Below the pieces are notes generated by a model. It saw only the letters and a list, made by a program, of their open reading frames with translations. It made no database searches and was not told the origin of the DNA. This document shows positions 20,326 to 32,330 of a stretch of DNA of 64,000 nucleotides, piece after piece; positions within the stretch are counted from its first letter, which is position 1, and every line of letters starts with the position of its first letter. The stretch is from assembly GCF_037975245.1 (NCBI RefSeq), contig NC_092564.1:6190984-6254983 (forward strand). The letters are read 5' to 3'. Source of the stretch: Apostichopus japonicus. Taxonomy: Eukaryota; Echinodermata; Holothuroidea; Aspidochirotida; Stichopodidae. Position numbers and translations under genes: made by a program.

Positions 20326-21448
20326 TGATACCTTGTTATCTTTTATCTAGACCTGAGATGTCCATCGCTGCCATGTACACTCTGTTGTGGGTATTGACCG
20401 TAGCTGTATGTATTGACAGTACACTTGTTTCTAATTACCGACAGTAGCAAGCTGTGTGTCTATTTTCTGGGTTCGATGGTGGTGTCTAACACTTCTGTTA
20501 CACCTCATTCGAAACTAGGTCAGATTAAAGGCATCAGACGTTTCTTTGTGCGCGAGTCTTCACTCCCTTTAAAACTACATTTTGATTAGTTGGTCTTCGC
20601 CACAGTCTAGTGGCGCCAGACAGAATTGGTTAAAAGAAACATAATGCACATTTGAAAGCCCATCTGTTTACTTTAATCTATCAACAATTCGCTGGGATAT
20701 TTTAAATTAGACAAAAAGTTGAAATAATCAGAAGTAAAACATTACATTTGTGTGAAACAAACTTTTCTGTATTGAGTTAAGCATTTTAATAGGAGATATG
20801 AAGGTAGCAGTATATTTATAAATAGAATGTATTCATGTTCTAGTGAACTACAGTTTTCGAGTAAAAACTGTATTCAAATTTGAAAGGAACACACCTGTTT
20901 GTTTCGAATTCACATGTGGTGACAAACGCATGAAGTTAAAATGTTGTTTTCTGGGAAAAGGCTGTTCGGAACCGCCTACAAACTTCAAGAAGATGATAAA
21001 TTTTTGATCCCCATTTTGATCAAAACCCCTGGCCTCATATTCTAATATCCCATGTCACCGCATCCCTGAATGCCTCCCCCCCCCCTCTCAACTGAAAAAG
21101 GAAAAGATGAAAAGAAACGGAATTTTTGTTTTCGTAATACGTAATATTGGGGTGGAGTAAGGTCTATAATTTCCATGGTCACAACTGTACATGCATAGTC
21201 TAGAGTCAGTTTCAACTTTTAAAGATTTCGAGAGTTCATACGGGCCTTTTTTCCAGTTTACTCCAAGTGACACAAAGATACGAACGCCACTGATTTTGGC
21301 ATATCACGTCTGCCAATTTACCTATATAGAAAAAAATGACGTAAAAGGGTTCTTCGTTTCCGATCTAGGCTTGGTGGACTCTGTAAACAACGTCATTTCA
21401 AATATAGAGACCAGAAGTGACTTGAAAGTTTAGCGTTATCTCATTGCG

Positions 21449-21951
21449 TCATATTTGTGTCAGTGCAACACTCTGAGACGTATCCACTGCATATTCATGA
21501 GTGTATGGTAGCCTAGAGTAAGCATTGTAGTACATACTGTAAAAGTCTTCATGCGATTCAACCATACCGCTTTCAGCTCCTTGGAAACCAAACAAGTAAT
21601 CATTGTTACGGTAAGGGCCAGGTATCCCAGTATATTGGGGAGCGACTCTTTGTTCTGTGAGCCTCTTAGATTCTTTCACTTCCCTCTTTAGTTTCATACG
21701 ACGATTCTGAAACCAAATTTTGATCTGTCTTTCTGATAGATTCAGGTTAGAGGCCATTTCGAGACGTCGCGATCGGTGAAGGTATCGGTTGAAGAGGAAT
21801 TCTTTCTCGAGTTCTACCAGCTGTATGCTACTGAATGCTGTCCTGTTTCTCTTAGCTGATAAACCTCTGACGTTATTAAATTTCTTTTCTGGACATGTTT
21901 TCTCTTTGGCTTCTGTCTGAGTGTCAGTTTGATCTGATAGTTTGTCGTCAC
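21449..21951 (-). CDS. hox3: hox3 exon 2 (complete homeodomain, C-terminus, stop)
   Basis: The acceptor at 21954-21952 follows a 60-base pyrimidine tract. The exon begins GT, completing Arg124, then DDKLSDQTD. The homeodomain starts [10 protein letters not shown] (residue 156), helix 3 is [16 protein letters not shown], and Asn51 is residue 206. The C-terminal tail is Tyr-rich ([20 protein letters not shown]) and ends ALTQI, with stop at 21451-21449. On the minus strand downstream, the first poly(A)-like signal I noticed is an ATTAAA variant at 20677-20672. Confidence 0.93.
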
Positions 21952-24900
21952 CTGCCAGAAAGAAGAAAAAAAAAAGAAAAAAAAGAAAAGAAAACAGAAA
22001 AGATAAATAAAAGAAAAAGGTTCTTCTAGAATCTCCTGTTTCAGAGGAGAACTATAATATGTGATAAGACTTTGGCTGGGGTAACATTATTATCATATAG
22101 ACTACCATATATACATTCCATTATATCCTTCGTCTCACAAGCATGGATTCGTTTTATGTTTAACTAAACAAGAAACGTCTTTGAACAAGTTGGCAAACGT
22201 TTACTTTACTTCACTGTAGATATTCCATCATACCGAACAAGTAAGCCGGACCTACCAAGTAATTTTCAGACTAGAATTCGCAATTGATTGAATGGATCAA
22301 CTTCAAATCGCCCATTTTTTTTGGGGGGGGGGGGGGTTAAAGGAGAAACAGATCATAAACATTATTTATCTATGTAATACAAACAATTGTCACGAAGAAC
22401 ATCCCCAAACAGCTATGAGAAATCTTAATCCATTTTCCTTCAGACAGAAGACTTGAACAAGTCTGAATATGACGTCATCGAGACACATGTACTTCTTTTT
22501 TCCTTATTATAACTTTCTTTATTTACTACCATGCTTATTTTCTGTTGTTGGGATGGGGTTTGCACATGCTGAAGCTACCATATATGAAATACGTAACGTG
22601 ACCATATATTGATGGCAGTGGTTTTATTGTCAACACTGTTAACATTTTACTTGGGAATATGAAAACAGAAACAAAGATGAAGTAAAAGGCTTAAGATGCT
22701 AGTGGCAGAACACTATGACAACACAAGATTTACAATATGACAGCAGACAAACACAACTTTTTAAATAGGATAAACACCGTCTCCCGTACGGAGCAAGATC
22801 TTGCTTAGCTAGCGCTGTTTGAGAAAATTGTTCATGACAATGATCTCTGTCATATAAGCTAAAGATGTTAGTTGTATTTGTGTCTCCTTTAAAGGTCGAT
22901 TCCATTCTTGCAAAACTTTCGGGCAAGACACTTACCGTATAGAATATTATTAGCAACTTTGATGTAAAACCGCACAAGCTTTACTGCAACGCCATTGGTA
23001 CACTTATTTTGAAAAGAAAAAGATTTTAAAACATTGTTCGTGGCATGGATACAATACATTGACAATGGGCTAGTTTTCTGTTGCCAAATGCTTTAGAGGG
23101 GGTAATTGCGGAATCTATAGTCCACAGTTTGTGTTATTATTTTGTTTCATGTGCGTCCTAAATAATATCGAACTTACTACCGAAATAGTGGTGTTAAAAA
23201 ATTGTCAATGTGTACCTTTTTATGACTAAGACAATATGTTTACAGCTAATTTTAGTGCCAAAGAATTTCAAACCTGATGTCTGGATTCGCCCTGTCCCCT
23301 GCCTGGATTCGTCAATGTTAAATCATGAAAAAAACTCTCAAATCACTCCGATGGTACTTTTTTCGACATTTAAGACAATTCCTTGAGTCAATATGACTCA
23401 TATGTGATGTATTTAACCTGTTTCCCAACGATAGCTAATGTAAACGCATATAAAACAAAAGAAACCACAACACGTGAAAAATTAAATCAAAACAACCCCC
23501 CTCCCCGGAGAAAAGGGTAAATGTCTTCACATGTTGCTGACTACGTGGCCCACAGAAATCCAAGGAGCACTGCAGCCTATCAACTTAAAGCAAATTCGGA
23601 AAAAAATATATATAAAACAGAAATAAAACAAAATCAACAACAGCAAAAAATATTTGTATATGTATACTGTATATCGCAGTTAGAACCGATAATGCTATAT
23701 TATGTTTACAGTGGTATAACGATCTGTTCAGCACCTCGAAATGTGATTTCATATAAAATAGGGCGATAGGGTTCGTATTGTCAATCACAAATACAGGGAA
23801 AGTGATGGTAACAATTCCATTGATTATCAATAACTAATTGATTATGAATATGACGTAGTATAGTCAAGTCTAGTATTAAACAATTTTTTTAAAATTGATA
23901 TTCCTTATCCGATTGCTTATTTTGTGTTCAAATGATTAGTATGTGATTCCGATGTCTTATCTGAGATGTAAAGGAGTATCATATCATATAATATATTCAT
24001 TATTTTATTAGAGTTGGTAATAATCATGCTAATAAGTGTACAATTTCGTATACTCTTCCTCTTAAATGAAGGAAAAACGATATCCATTAACTTTAGAGAA
24101 AATTCCCTAAAATTGGAATTTATAAATATTGATCAATAAACATATTTATTTATTTTCCTCCAAATAACGCAATTTTATCGTGTCGATTGCTGTATATTCG
24201 GATAACTGAAATATTGAATTATTATGATGAAATAAACAAAAGTAAAGGAAATTATCAGTTGTGGAAGTTTTGTTCATGGACGTTAAGGCAACGTATTAGG
24301 TTGTTTCAAATGTACTTTAGCTATGAAAAAATTACTGATCTACTTTGAGGCTACTAAAATTTCGTCTCCCGAACACTTTTTTTTAATATAGCAACAACAT
24401 GCCAGGATTGAAAGCGTTCAAATGTTGCTAAATTGTCAGCATTATTGAAAAATGATTCAATTCGAGATAGGATCAAAGATTAAATAGTTCAAGGCAAGGA
24501 TTATTTTAAAGTAATTAATGTCGCCATAAAATGTAGAATAGAGTAATATTTATGTCACTACTTTTTCACTATTTCTAAACATTGGCAGATTCAGGATTTC
24601 ACAGAAGAGGGAGTTTCAGAGATAAGTGTTCAGCTATTACCGAAATAGCGTTGCTTATAAGAAAGTATGAAATAATAATAATAATAATAATAGAAAGTAT
24701 AAACTTTGGTAACAACAACGTTATTGATGTCATCATGATAAGTTACATGATGAGCTTTTTCTGTTATAATGTATGAATCATTTAGCGAAGAAGGAAAATA
24801 ATGTTATTACGGGACAAGTTACATAGTAATGAAATTCTAAATGAAACGAACATTGTAAGCTAAACAAAACATTCCAAATATATCAGCACATTTCCATGAC

Positions 24901-27900
24901 AAGTCAACAACAATTTTATACCAAAACAGTAAAGCTTTTGAAGTTCAAACGCCATGATGATATCAAAATACAATCAATAATATTATCCATTTCCCAAGGA
25001 AAGGTTTATCTGTTTATTCAAACAATCATACTTAGAACTGGGAACAGGTATTGAGATGGCTTTTCAACTAACAGTGTAGAATTTTTTTCTCTCCCATGTT
25101 TGCCAAATTGACTGCCACCGCAGCCGATTCACACAGAGATTACAGTAACTACTGTAAATCTTAATGGTTTATATGACAGTAAATACTGGATCATGCTGAC
25201 AAATCTGATAAATCGGTAGCATGTGCTATTATATTTACAGTAAGAACTGAGGATATTTGTAATTCCCAAAAAATACCAAACAACTGGATTTGTTGGAATT
25301 ACACATATCCTCAGTTCTTACTGTAATCCTTATAGCACATGCTACCGAATTATAGCACTATCCAGTTTTTACTGTGGTACAAAACTGTAAGATTTACAGT
25401 AGTAACTGACATGTGTTCTCTATGTGTATCAGGTGGCCACCGAATACACATTAAGGAGATATGAGTGACCACATACACGAAGGTATCAAATACTAGAAGT
25501 TTATTGTAGTCTACGTCAAACTCAATAACGAGTTCGGAGCCAACTTTCAATCACATTTCTTTCTTTTTATTTTCGCAATATTTTAGTTTCATCATTTTTT
25601 TTTATAGTTTTATCACTGAGCAAACTTTAAAAGAAGCAGAGGAATATGTCGTTGAAAAGGTTTATTTTTCAATAAACTTAGTAAATTATTGATTATAGCT
25701 TATGTGATTTACTTTTGCGGATAAAAGATAACTGCATTTATGAACTATTCAAATGACCAATCTATTAACTACTACAATAATGTTTTAATATTAATTAACA
25801 TTTATGCAAGTCATTACTAAAATATTAATTCTTAGGTTTAATATTTTACCGGGAAGTGTGTCATCTACATGAGGAATGAGGAAAGCAAAGTTCTTAGGTG
25901 TGGATGGGCCGAATTTTATATTTTAACATTTACTTATAAAATAACAAATAAAAGGGGATTTGTTGATTTTTGGTCCTTGATGTTAATAACTAATTAAAAG
26001 GGGAGAAAAAGTAACTGTTTACTGAGAATCCTTTCTTACATATGTCTGATAAGAAATGACAAGTAAACATATTTTCCATAATGATTGTTTCAATGGAAAA
26101 AATAATTCTTGTTTTAAACTTAAGATTTTATATACGATGTGATTTTGTGGTAAGTTTTTCAAACTTTAGAATTGAGATATTTCTGTTGTTGTAAACAAAG
26201 GTTTGAACATGTATATTTTTGTTCAAATGAAACATGATGAATTTTCATTTCACCATTTTGTAATTTTAAGTAATTTTATATCAAAAGATAATTTGGTATG
26301 GTTGTGATTCTTAGTTGATTTCTAAATTTTCGGATTTTCTGAAGTTTATGATTAACTTGTCCTTTATAGGAAGCAATAAGCAGTTGCTCGAATAAATTGA
26401 TACATCTTTTAATTTCGCATAAAGTAAATTTTTCATCAAAAAGTATGTCACTCAAGCCAACTGATCTCGGTTCACGTATCCGCGGACAGTTTTTTGAGAA
26501 CTTCTTAAACGGGAAGAAATTGTCTATGCCCATTTCTCATAAGGTTCTTTCGAGAGCGCTGTAGGATTTTTTGTTGCTGAAAAAACCAAAACCCCATTAT
26601 TTTGAAGAAATTATTAAGGCCTTCAATTAACCTTCTCATAATTCAACATTAGGGTATCAAGGTTTTAACAGCACAGTAATCACTGATTTAATCTGGATCT
26701 GGATCAAGAAAACGACTGGAAAGAGACTGTTTATTTAAATGATACATATACAGGCTATCATTCATGCAACAGTTCTTTATGGCATTATTAAATCTAAATT
26801 TGTTCACTAATACAAAATTAAAATCACTGTAATGGGTAAGAAAAGAAATACTTTTGTTTTTGCATAAGAAAGATTGGGAAGCAATAGAAAGGATTTCATA
26901 TCCAAGGTGGACAAATGGAATATTAAGAAATTAAACTTTAAATTCGTTATGCCTTGTTGTAATATTTTTGGTTCGTGTTCATCTTTATGTATCTTAAAGA
27001 TCCTTTAGAAATGTTTTCAAGTTTGTACAAGGCTTTCTTCTTCAAATTAAATCAATTTTTTTCTCCAAATTTGTGAGCTTTAGTGCTTCTAATTAAGGCG
27101 AATCTCACAGTATCTTCCAAATTACAGATTAAAAATGTGATGGTTTAACTTCACTCAAAACACAACTGAAAATCCTATGCATTACCTATTACATTGTGGT
27201 TTTAACAAAAGGATATTGAAGGGGGAAATGTCATTTGCTTCATAATAAGTGACACGAATAACTAATTAACAAATCTTAAAATGAGCTGTTATGAAAGACA
27301 AAAAGGAATATAAAAATAATGTTTATTATACTGCCCGATGTATCTCAACTTTCAAGCTAGTACCATGACTTATAAGTTAAGACGTAATTCACGACAATCA
27401 GTTATAGGGTACTTTCCTATATACGTTTTAGATAACATATGCGATTTCAATTTTCGTAAAAGTAAGAAAACGTTTCAGCGAAGCACACCGATCACACATT
27501 GTCTCTTTAAATATCTCAGCTAAATTATTCAAAAACGTTTTTTAATATTAGGCACACTTCAAATGTAGTTCACATATTTACGAATTTCGAAACATCAGTC
27601 AATTATTGGCTAGGACTTGGATTTGAACCAGTCATTTCATGACTTCAGTACGAAACGAAATTTCGCTGTTTTGTAGCCTATTTGTGTAATTTATAAGTAA
27701 ATCACGAACATGGAAAACTAGCAAATAAGTAACTATTTGCTCTTTAAAAATTCATGTCTAATTTCACCGTCAGCTTACTGTTCTTGATTTGCTTAAGATA
27801 TTTAAAACATATTGCAAGGAAGAGGCCAATGATGAATGAACTATCATTTTTTTTATAGCCATCATTTATCTTGTGACCTACTTCAAATTTGGAAGTCATC

Positions 27901-29103
27901 AATATTTTACCTAAGACCGATAGAAGATTAAGATAAAGTGAGTCATGTTTAAAATTAAAGTTAAAACAAAGGCGGTAAGCAGCCCGATTCAAAGCATTTT
28001 CCAAAAGTAACATTTTCTGTTTTCTCATTGAAAATTTGTGAATGTCGGAGAGTATAACAGATTATTTAACTCCGGATCAGTTTTTCGCTTGCTTAACTTA
28101 TAGAGGCACTACCGAGCCATTAAACGCTTCCAGCATAGAAATGGTTTTTAATCCTCTTCGGCTTGACGAATTTTTCGAATGATTCCATGATATGGTTCTT
28201 AATGTGGTGATCATCATCTCTTACTAATCATTTCGGTTGTCTTTGTCGAAATATGTTCAACAGTTTAATTTAAGTAATGAAAATTGTAAAGCAGTTTATG
28301 AAACAAGGGAGGTAGAGTAGTCGACATTTAAACATATGGCATAGGTAGTACAGAAACACGTAAGCATCCCTTCAGTTGACATTACGATTAGACATGTGCA
28401 TCTGCCATACACATGGAAATATTGGAAGATATTTTTTATTAACCTTCTTTTTTTGTTGTGAATAATCATTAATTTATTGGAATTAAATTGAGTAAAAACT
28501 GCCACGAACAACTGAAAAGGGTCTTACGCGTCTAGGACTATCAAGCATTTTTGTTGTTACGATGTCTTGAAGAACGTACAGAAATACAATTTGGAATAGA
28601 CTACTATATGCAGGATTTTTCCATCTTTCCCCAAATAAATCAGGAAAATATAGAAAATATTTCAGACATAGCTCAAACTAAATGTATCTATAAGTATACT
28701 GAATATATGAATTAGAGTTAAAACTCAACTCACGTTTGGAGTTTTTTAGGGACGTACGCTCTGGTGGTTTTCTCGTCTCTCTCATCCAAGAGTAGAGGTT
28801 GCCATTCTCAACTCCATCTTCTACGTCACGAGTTACTGTTGGAGAGTAATGCTGGAAGATATCATTTCTGCGACCATTTCCAACGTTATTGTCAGATATT
28901 CCAGCGTTAAATCCGAGTGAAAAATTGCCATCGCCTCCGAAAACCATCGGGTTACCCCGTCCGGGAGCAACGCTTATAGAAGACGGCCGTCCAGTATCCT
29001 CTCCGTAAATGGATGTCGGGCCGTCTGACGATGATGATATCTTACGCCTCTCGTAATGGCACGAGGAAGTCAATAAATTAGTTTGATCAGAAAATCCTTC
29101 CAT
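21449..29103 (-). CDS. hox3: Hox3-like homeobox gene, join of two exons (29103-28734, 21951-21449)
   Basis: Predicted 290-residue anterior Hox transcription factor. Exon 1 (123 codons plus one base) holds a Ser/Gly/Asn-rich N-terminus and a hexapeptide variant LYSWMRE at residues 103-109. Exon 2 holds the complete homeodomain (residues 156-215) and a 75-residue tail. The junction is phase 1 on both sides (C + GT gives Arg124) with GT-AG borders and a 6.8 kb intron. The two-exon layout, with hexapeptide before and homeobox after one intron, is the standard Hox design. Group-3 signatures are [19 protein letters not shown], and [18 protein letters not shown]. Deviations from typical Hox3 are YSWM for YPWM and [11 protein letters not shown] for YLCRPRRVEMA. 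It lies 10 kb upstream of hox2 on the same strand, as expected in a collinear cluster. Group 3 is assigned from memory of the family. Confidence 0.85.
21952..28733 (-). other. hox3 intron
   Basis: 6782 bp between consensus GTGAGT and a pyrimidine-rich acceptor. It contains a poly-G run (22324-22336), a foldback element (25125-25431), an AAT microsatellite (24677-24691), and two unrecognised minus-strand frames at 26276-26533 and 27744-28028 that could be decayed transposon but match nothing I know. Confidence 0.85.
25125..25431. mobile_element. Foldback MITE, copy 1
   Basis: About 307 bp that folds on itself. CGATTCACACAGAGA at the left pairs imperfectly with TCTCTATGTGTATC at the right, and TTACAGTAAGAACTGAGGAT near 25239 pairs with its complement near 25308-25327. 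A second copy lies at 30705-30997. No coding capacity. The exact ends and target duplication are unclear; both copies are followed by GGTGG. Confidence 0.8.
28734..29103 (-). CDS. hox3: hox3 exon 1 (start codon, variant hexapeptide)
   Basis: The ATG at 29103-29101 begins [11 protein letters not shown]. The frame continues upstream for 17 codons from a non-ATG codon, taken as 5' UTR. The exon is low-complexity in places (SSSS at 23-26, Gly/Asn-rich 50-80), as is common for Hox N-termini. [13 protein letters not shown] at residues 103-115 is the Pbx-interaction motif with Ser replacing Pro; the tryptophan is kept. The donor is AAAC/GTGAGT at 28734/28733, a consensus site. The continued open frame after it (ELSFNSNS...) is intronic. 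Confidence 0.85.
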
Positions 29104-29480
29104 TTGGTTAGAAACTTTCCCCCAAAAAATCTGAAGTTTACAGAAAGTTGTCAAAAGTGATCGATCTTTACTAAATTAGGATTTTTTTCTTTCGGTTAGG
29201 CCTCTCACTTAGGCTACAACTGCTTGTGTGAAAGTAAAGTACAATGGAAATTAAAAGGCCTCTTGAACTGAATGAGAAATCTCGTCATTGGCTATGCTGT
29301 TCTCGGCCGCGGGCTGCGATTCTGTTTGAGTTTAGATAGCTGTTAGAGTAATCAACAACATTTCAGCTCCCATCGACGGCTGGAAGATTTTGTTGCGATA
29401 ACACGATAACAGTAGCAGCCATTACCGCGGCTATTTGACGCTTTTACCTGTATTTGTGAATTTCAAGTGGTTTATAGCCA
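29104..29480 (-). promoter_or_regulatory. Probable hox3 5' UTR and promoter side
   Basis: Immediately upstream of the hox3 start codon. On the minus strand AGCCAATGACG, a CCAAT box, lies near 29294-29284, beside a short GC-rich patch (GCGGCCGAGAAC near 29312-29301). No TATA box was seen. The transcription start cannot be placed. Confidence 0.4.
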
Positions 29481-30059
29481 ATATTTGTGTCAATGATCGT
29501 TACCTTTTGACAATTTGTTTTTTAACAAAGGTACATCGAGGTTTAAAAATTCAAAGTTAGATTACAGCGAATCGCATTATACGATTGTTTTAAAGAAAAG
29601 AAAGGAGGCATGAACGAAAAAATTCATTATTCCTTTCGTTTTCAAATATTTTGACTCCAAAAAATATTTAAACAAAACTATATCGACTTTTGTTCCATTG
29701 TCTAACATGAAACTGTACCTAGTCGGCCCTAATGATCGGGCATTTTTTTTATGGATATTGCTATCCGAATTGAACGGCATTGGATAGAAACCAAACTCAG
29801 TGCAATAAACTTTATCTACTAGCTCGAACCTCCAACAGGCAATCATAAGTAATATATATATATAAAAAAGCAAGGTACTAAACTATGAATTTCTAGGATG
29901 AAGCAGGTAATAGTAATCCAAATTATTTCAACGTCAGATTAAAGGAGAATAATTGCATAATCGCGTCATCCAGAAAACAGTTTTACCCTTTAGGTTATTT
30001 AACAGTGATAACTTCCTGTTGAACTTAAAAGATGCACCCATGGCTCAACGCGAAAAGCT
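29481..30059. other. hox3 upstream region
   Basis: AT-rich sequence with no recognisable feature before the 37-bp array. Confidence 0.5.
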
Positions 30060-30540
30060 ACTACGTCATATGCCACGCCCTGCAGTCCCATATTCAGCTA
30101 CGTGATATGCCACGCCCTGCAGTCCCATATTCAGCTACGTCATATGCCACGTCCTGCAGTTCCATATTCAGTTACGTGATATGCCACGCCCTGCAGTCCC
30201 ATATTCAGCTTCGTCATATGCCACGTCCTGCAGTCCCATATTCAGCCACTTCATATTACACGCCCTGCAGTCCCATATTCAGCTACGTGATATGCCACGC
30301 CCTGCAGTCCCATATTCAGCTACGTCATATGCCACGCCCTGCAGTCCCATATTCAGCTTCGTCATATGCCACGTCCTGCAGTCCCATATTCAGCCACTTC
30401 ATATTACACGCCCTGCATTCCCATATTCAGCTACGTGATATGCCACGCCCTGCAGTCCCATATTCAGCTACGTCATATGCCACGCCCTGCAGTCTCATAT
30501 TCAGCTACGGCATATTCCACGCCCTGCAGTCCCATATTAT
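30060..30540 (+). repeat. 37-bp tandem array, 13 units, upstream of hox3
   Basis: Thirteen units containing CACGCCCTGCAGTCCCATAT, spaced exactly 37 bp (CTGCAG or CTGCAT cores from about 30078 to 30522). Variation sits mainly in the last nine bases of the unit (CTACGTGAT, CTACGTCAT, CTTCGTCAT, CCACTTCAT), and the order suggests a four-unit higher-order repeat. As 37 is not a multiple of three and the unit lacks stops, it yields long open frames in every forward frame; these are not genes. Confidence 0.95.
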
Positions 30541-30704
30541 TCGCGCGCGTCATGAGAACCATCAAACGTGGCGCGATATTGTCGACGTTGGTGTATCAAG
30601 AGCCAGTCTGATTATTAAAACGTAACACCGCTATTTATTGAATTCAAGGTCGGCTATTTACAATAAGGTGGCATTAGGATGCGGTAAATAGTATGTATTT
30701 TCAT

Positions 30705-30997
30705 CGATTCACACAGAGATTACAGTAACTACTGTCAATCTGAAAGTTTTGTACCACAGTAAATACTGGATTGTGCTGACAAATCTGATAAATCGGTAGC
30801 ATGTGCTATGCGGATTACAGTAAGAACTGAGGATATGTGAAATCCCAACAACTGGATTTGTTGGAATTACACATATCCTCAGTTCTTACTGTAATTCAAA
30901 GAGCACATGCTATACTGATTTATAGCACGATTCAGTGTTTACTCTGGTACAAACCTTTAAGATTTATACAGTAGTCACTGTGTTCTCTGTGTGTATC
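30705..30997. mobile_element. Foldback MITE, copy 2
   Basis: About 293 bp, the same family as 25125-25431: CGATTCACACAGAGA at the left and CTCTGTGTGTATCG at the right, with arms pairing across a short centre (AACTGGATTTGTTGG). TATTTT occurs on both flanks at a short distance and may be a target duplication, which would place the ends slightly outside these coordinates. Confidence 0.8.
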
Positions 30998-32029
30998 GGG
31001 TGGTATTTTAGTGAACTCGACTTATTTAAGTAAGCTAGATACTCTAAACATGGACGCCGACGCAGGTCTGAGATGGTGGTGCAGGAGTGAGACCAATGTT
31101 CGCTGGTGATGAAATTTAACACTGCTGTATAAAGAAAAAACTAACTATTGGCAGACCCTGACCCCACCCGCCCCTCCCCGGTGTTGGGGTCCGTCTACTG
31201 CCGTTAATATACACCTATAGGTACCAAGCATATCGAGGTAAGTGTGTCAACAGCTGTTCAAAATTTCGATAAAACTTATCACGCACGTTTCAAACAAGCA
31301 TTTCCTATCATTGTGAGCAAAAAGTCAACTTCACTGCGAATGAGGGCGAAACAATAGACGTGTACCTTGCTTGAGTACATTTAAAGGGAGGAGGATGACA
31401 CGGCGTGAGGTGGGGGAGGAGGTGGGGTTGGGTTGGTTGGGGATTTGGCATACTTCGAATCATTTCCACGCATGCAGGAGTTACACCGCCGCATGCGACA
31501 ATTTGTCAATAGCACTGAACATAGCTTTGACGCAAGTGTCGCGGGCCATGGGTTGGAATTTGGAAGAGAGTCATGTAATGTGAAGAATGGCTTCTATAGT
31601 TGCTGTAAGAACGGTGTTATTAGTTATTCCTGTGTTCTTAGTCCTCAAGACACAGTGAATCCATCCTTCTCCCACACTTAAAGGTTCAAACAGCACGACT
31701 TGGTTTAGCTTGGCGTCAGGTGAACCCAATCAAGAAGCGATTTATACTATTTAAAGAAGTAAGTTTACTCACCATATCGTCAACACTAAAATTCCTAGCC
31801 TTCACTTAGTTGTTTCTTAAGTGCGGTAGGCTTTTTGATGAGGTCATACTGCTTATCAAAATGCAAGACAGACGACAGACAGCCGTTGAGCAAAGTTGAG
31901 GGAAAATCCGTCGTCAGATAAAACGAAAACGAAGTAGATATACCACCTGTATCAACTGACATCCAAAAACATCACACAAAAGGTTTCAAAAGGATGGAGT
32001 CGAGGCTGCGTTTGTACGTGATCAACGAT
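30998..32029. other. Intergenic, nothing recognised
   Basis: Contains a GGTGGGG-rich tract near 31405-31445 and no supported gene. Small open frames at 31371-31681 have no recognisable motif. Confidence 0.5.
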
Positions 32030-32322
32030 CAGGCGCGTAGCCAAGGGGGGGGGATGAAGGGGGCCGCCCCCTCTTGAGCATATTTGTTTGTATGTTTTTA
32101 TGTTATTGCTATAGTAATTTCAAGCTTAGATGCAACTTACAAGGCCTGGGAAGTGCCATTTCAAGCAATCTGGGAGGCATTTTCAGCCAAAATTTTCTTG
32201 TACGCGTAGCGCCAACTTATGGTGGCGCTACGCTTAGATAGTTTTCAAATGCAGAATCTACGGCTCTGATAGTTTGCTTACAGGTTCGCCCCTCCCTTGG
32301 CAAATTCCTGGCTACGCGCCTG
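32030..32322 (-). mobile_element. hAT MITE with 8-bp target duplication
   Basis: 293 bp with ends CAGGCGCGTAGCCAAGG and CTGGCTACGCGCCTG, flanked by a perfect 8-bp duplication TCAACGAT (32022-32029 and 32323-32330), diagnostic of hAT-type insertion. Its interior on the minus strand (CTATCTAAGCGTAGCGCCAC, then GCGTACAAGAAAATTTTGG) matches the interior of the 1.33 kb elements at 12.6-15.7 kb, so it is a shorter relative. Confidence 0.92.
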
Positions 32323-32330
32323 TCAACGAT

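Larger units (their letters stand above)
17589..21448. other. Intergenic between hox2 and hox3, downstream of hox3
   Basis: No coding gene recognised. It holds an 18-base poly-G run (17821-17838), a TGAT-motif cluster (18354-18378), a poly-G run (19740-19750), and CGCATGCGC-type sites at 19600-20195. An ATTAAA on the minus strand at 20677-20672 may end the hox3 transcript. Confidence 0.5.

Noticed and set aside
27590-27670. T-arm-like TTTGAACCAG sequence
   Set aside because: No A box or cloverleaf could be made around it.
26276-28028. Minus-strand frames of 85 and 94 residues in the hox3 intron
   Set aside because: No recognisable motif; could be decayed transposon, but not enough to call.
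30060-30540. Regular array considered as a CRISPR-like structure
   Set aside because: Units are contiguous with no unique spacers, and the genome is animal.
30032-30625. 197-residue open frame with PCSPIFSYVICHALQSH repeats
   Set aside because: It is the 37-bp tandem array read in rotating frames; open in several frames at once.
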